Of a stretch of DNA of 61,229 bases, positions 60,243 to 61,229 are shown one piece after another (position 1 is the stretch's first letter; each line of letters begins with the position of its first letter). The notes under the pieces are model-generated. The model had not been told where the DNA came from. It saw only the letters and a list, made by a program, of their open reading frames with translations, and searched no databases. Source of the DNA: DASYTH01 sp035712165 (GTDB lineage Bacteria > Actinomycetota > Actinomycetes > Mycobacteriales > Pseudonocardiaceae); NCBI RefSeq assembly GCF_035712165.1, contig NZ_DASTBH010000570.1:1-61229 (forward strand). Reading direction: 5' to 3'. A program made the translations under genes and the position numbers.

Positions 60243-60980
60243 CTAGGTGATTCCGGCGCTCACCACTTCGCCGGCACTGTCCTTGGCGGTGAAGCAGAAA
60301 CCCTCGTAGCCGGCGGGGAAGTCGGCCACGTAGAGCACCAGCGCGTCGGTCCGGGCGAGTTCGGTGACCGCGGCCGGCGTGCCGTCGCCCGCGCACACGT
60401 CCAGCGTGGCGACCTGCGGCACGGTGAGGAACAGCAACTTTCCGGGCATCGGCCCGATCACCGGGACGGTGGCGGCCCGAACCGCCCGGGACTCCAGTTT
60501 TCCGCCACCGCGCAGCGGGGCACAGTCCGGCGGGGGCGCGGGCGGGTCGTTCGGGGTGGGAGCCGCCGAGTTGATCGGGGCGATCACCACACACACCCGG
60601 GGCAGTTCGCGGCTCAGATCCACGAACGTGCTGGCCCGCCAGTGCGTGTTGCCGACGGTGAACACGCCGAGGTCGAACGGGCCGCGATCCACCGAAGCAT
60701 CGGGATACACCGGCGCGCCGAACCCGGACGGGTTGGCGCTCGCGGTCGCCGGGCTGGACTGCCCCGACTCCGCGGTCCGGTTCGACCGGGCCAGGACGGA
60801 CCCGATCAGCAGGGCGGCGACGACCACCGCGACGGACGCGACGGCGAGCACCGGCCGGCGATCGGGCTGGGGGCGGGCGGTCAGCCGGCGGCGGTGCTCG
60901 GCCCAGGCATCCTCGCTGGGCGGTACCCGCTCGGCCAGCTCGGCAAGCCCCGCCCGGAGGCGGTCCTCGGACTCGGTCAT
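60243..60980 (-). CDS. Membrane-anchored protein, presumed anti-sigma factor
   Basis: 245 residues from the ATG at 60980 (MTESEDRLRAGLAELAERVP), which overlaps the sigma-factor stop (ATGA). One membrane helix (about residues 45-65: VLAVASVAVVVAALLIGSVLA) separates a short cytoplasmic N terminus from an extracellular Pro/Ser-rich domain with several Cys (RVCVVI, PDCAPL, DVCAGD, GFCFTA). No ZAS zinc motif (HxxxCxxC) is seen, so the anti-sigma role is assigned from gene order. Similar two-gene units follow SigE-type ECF factors in actinobacteria. Confidence 0.75.
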   Translation of the reverse strand: MTESEDRLRAGLAELAERVPPSEDAWAEHRRRLTARPQPDRRPVLAVASVAVVVAALLIGSVLARSNRTAESGQSSPATASANPSGFGAPVYPDASVDRGPFDLGVFTVGNTHWRASTFVDLSRELPRVCVVIAPINSAAPTPNDPPAPPPDCAPLRGGGKLESRAVRAATVPVIGPMPGKLLFLTVPQVATLDVCAGDGTPAAVTELARTDALVLYVADFPAGYEGFCFTAKDSAGEVVSAGIT

Positions 60981-61229
60981 CGCGGTCCACCGCCTCGCAC
61001 GGGACTCACAGTTCGCTCCTCGTCCGGCCACTCCCGGCGCAGCCGCGCCAGCGCGTGGTGGATGGTCGCCTTGACGGTGCCGACCGCGATGCCGAGCGTG
61101 TCGGCGATCTCCACGTGGTCCAGGTCGAGCCAGTAGCGCAGGACCAGCACGTGCCGCTGCCGCTGGGTCAGCGTGGCCAGGGCCACGCGCAGCGACCCGT
61201 GCTCCAGCCGGTCCAGCACCGCCGCCTCG
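60977..61229 (-). CDS. ECF sigma factor, SigE-like (5' part outside window)
   Basis: Only the last 83 or so residues are visible; the frame is open through base 61229. The sequence LATLTQRQRHVLVLRYWLDL and IADTLGIAVGTVKATIHHAL is region 4 of an ECF sigma factor, which contacts the -35 element. The C-terminal tail is short (RREWPDEERTVSPVRGGGPR). It is coupled to the presumed membrane anti-sigma gene by an ATGA overlap. Group assignment needs region 2, which is not in view. Confidence 0.9.
   Translation of the reverse strand, partial: EAAVLDRLEHGSLRVALATLTQRQRHVLVLRYWLDLDHVEIADTLGIAVGTVKATIHHALARLRREWPDEERTVSPVRGGGPR

Overview
This is a 61.2 kb stretch of a very GC-rich actinobacterial chromosome. 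Several things point to a Pseudonocardiales-like organism: a dnaK-grpE-dnaJ-hspR operon behind HAIR-type operators, GTP-dependent PEP carboxykinase, a FadE5-type acyl-CoA dehydrogenase, the htdX-fabG4 / fadA2 pair known from mycobacteria, the calcium-motif acidic protein, and many apparently leaderless genes. The lineage is inferred from gene content only. I see no phage, transposase, rRNA or CRISPR array; the window reads as core chromosome with a few small accessory patches.

Layout. 1-6.3 kb: 3' part of a flavohaemoglobin-like gene, then the convergent heat-shock operon (dnaK, grpE, dnaJ, hspR on the minus strand) with two HAIR operators, and a DUF4097-like lipoprotein. 6.4-9.8 kb: dcd (probably the bifunctional dCTP deaminase/dUTPase), a zinc-ribbon protein, a small lipoprotein whose stop codon lies inside a tRNA-Gly(CCC) gene, a DUF4304-like protein, an ArsR-type regulator and an atypical LuxR-type response regulator. 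9.9-14.6 kb: fadE5 with a paired operator, a DUF1152 protein and a VanW-family membrane protein. 14.6-24.3 kb: a GroES-like protein, a beta-helix membrane protein, a glutamate/polar amino-acid ABC importer (substrate-binding protein, permease, ATPase), a GH63-like glucosidase and an M20 dipeptidase. 24.5-30.4 kb: a 2-oxo acid dehydrogenase operon (E1 alpha, E1 beta, E2), a TetR regulator, a small conserved protein and galT. 30.4-35.5 kb: htdX-fabG4 divergent from fadA2, an AAA ATPase and a 44-residue protein. 35.7-42.8 kb: alpha-mannosidase (GH38), a coupled parvulin-like protein, a ROK sugar kinase, a MarR-GNAT fusion and a gene remnant. 42.8-50.6 kb: an AhpD-like peroxidase, a 26-residue membrane peptide, a cluster of DnaA-box-like sequences, pckG, an acidic calcium-motif protein and a dynamin / GrpE-like / dynamin operon. 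50.6-61.2 kb: a membrane protein, a two-component system next to an ABC-2 exporter, trmB, an SAH/MTA-deaminase-like amidohydrolase, a Tat-exported PhoX phosphatase with a PHO-box-like promoter, and an ECF sigma factor with its presumed anti-sigma factor, cut by the window end.

How parts work together. The clearest systems are (i) the autoregulated HspR/HAIR heat-shock operon; (ii) a candidate fatty-acid regulon in which one palindrome class (TACT-N4-AGTA) sits at fadE5, at the fabG4/fadA2 divergent promoter and in front of the tetR gene; (iii) a membrane-remodelling operon of two dynamin-like GTPases with an orphan GrpE-like factor; and (iv) a sensor kinase-regulator-ABC exporter module with direct repeats ahead of the exporter. 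The least explained features are a 51-bp element present twice (47/51 identical) just 3' of hspR and of trmB, and a cluster of DnaA-box-like sequences downstream of pckG.
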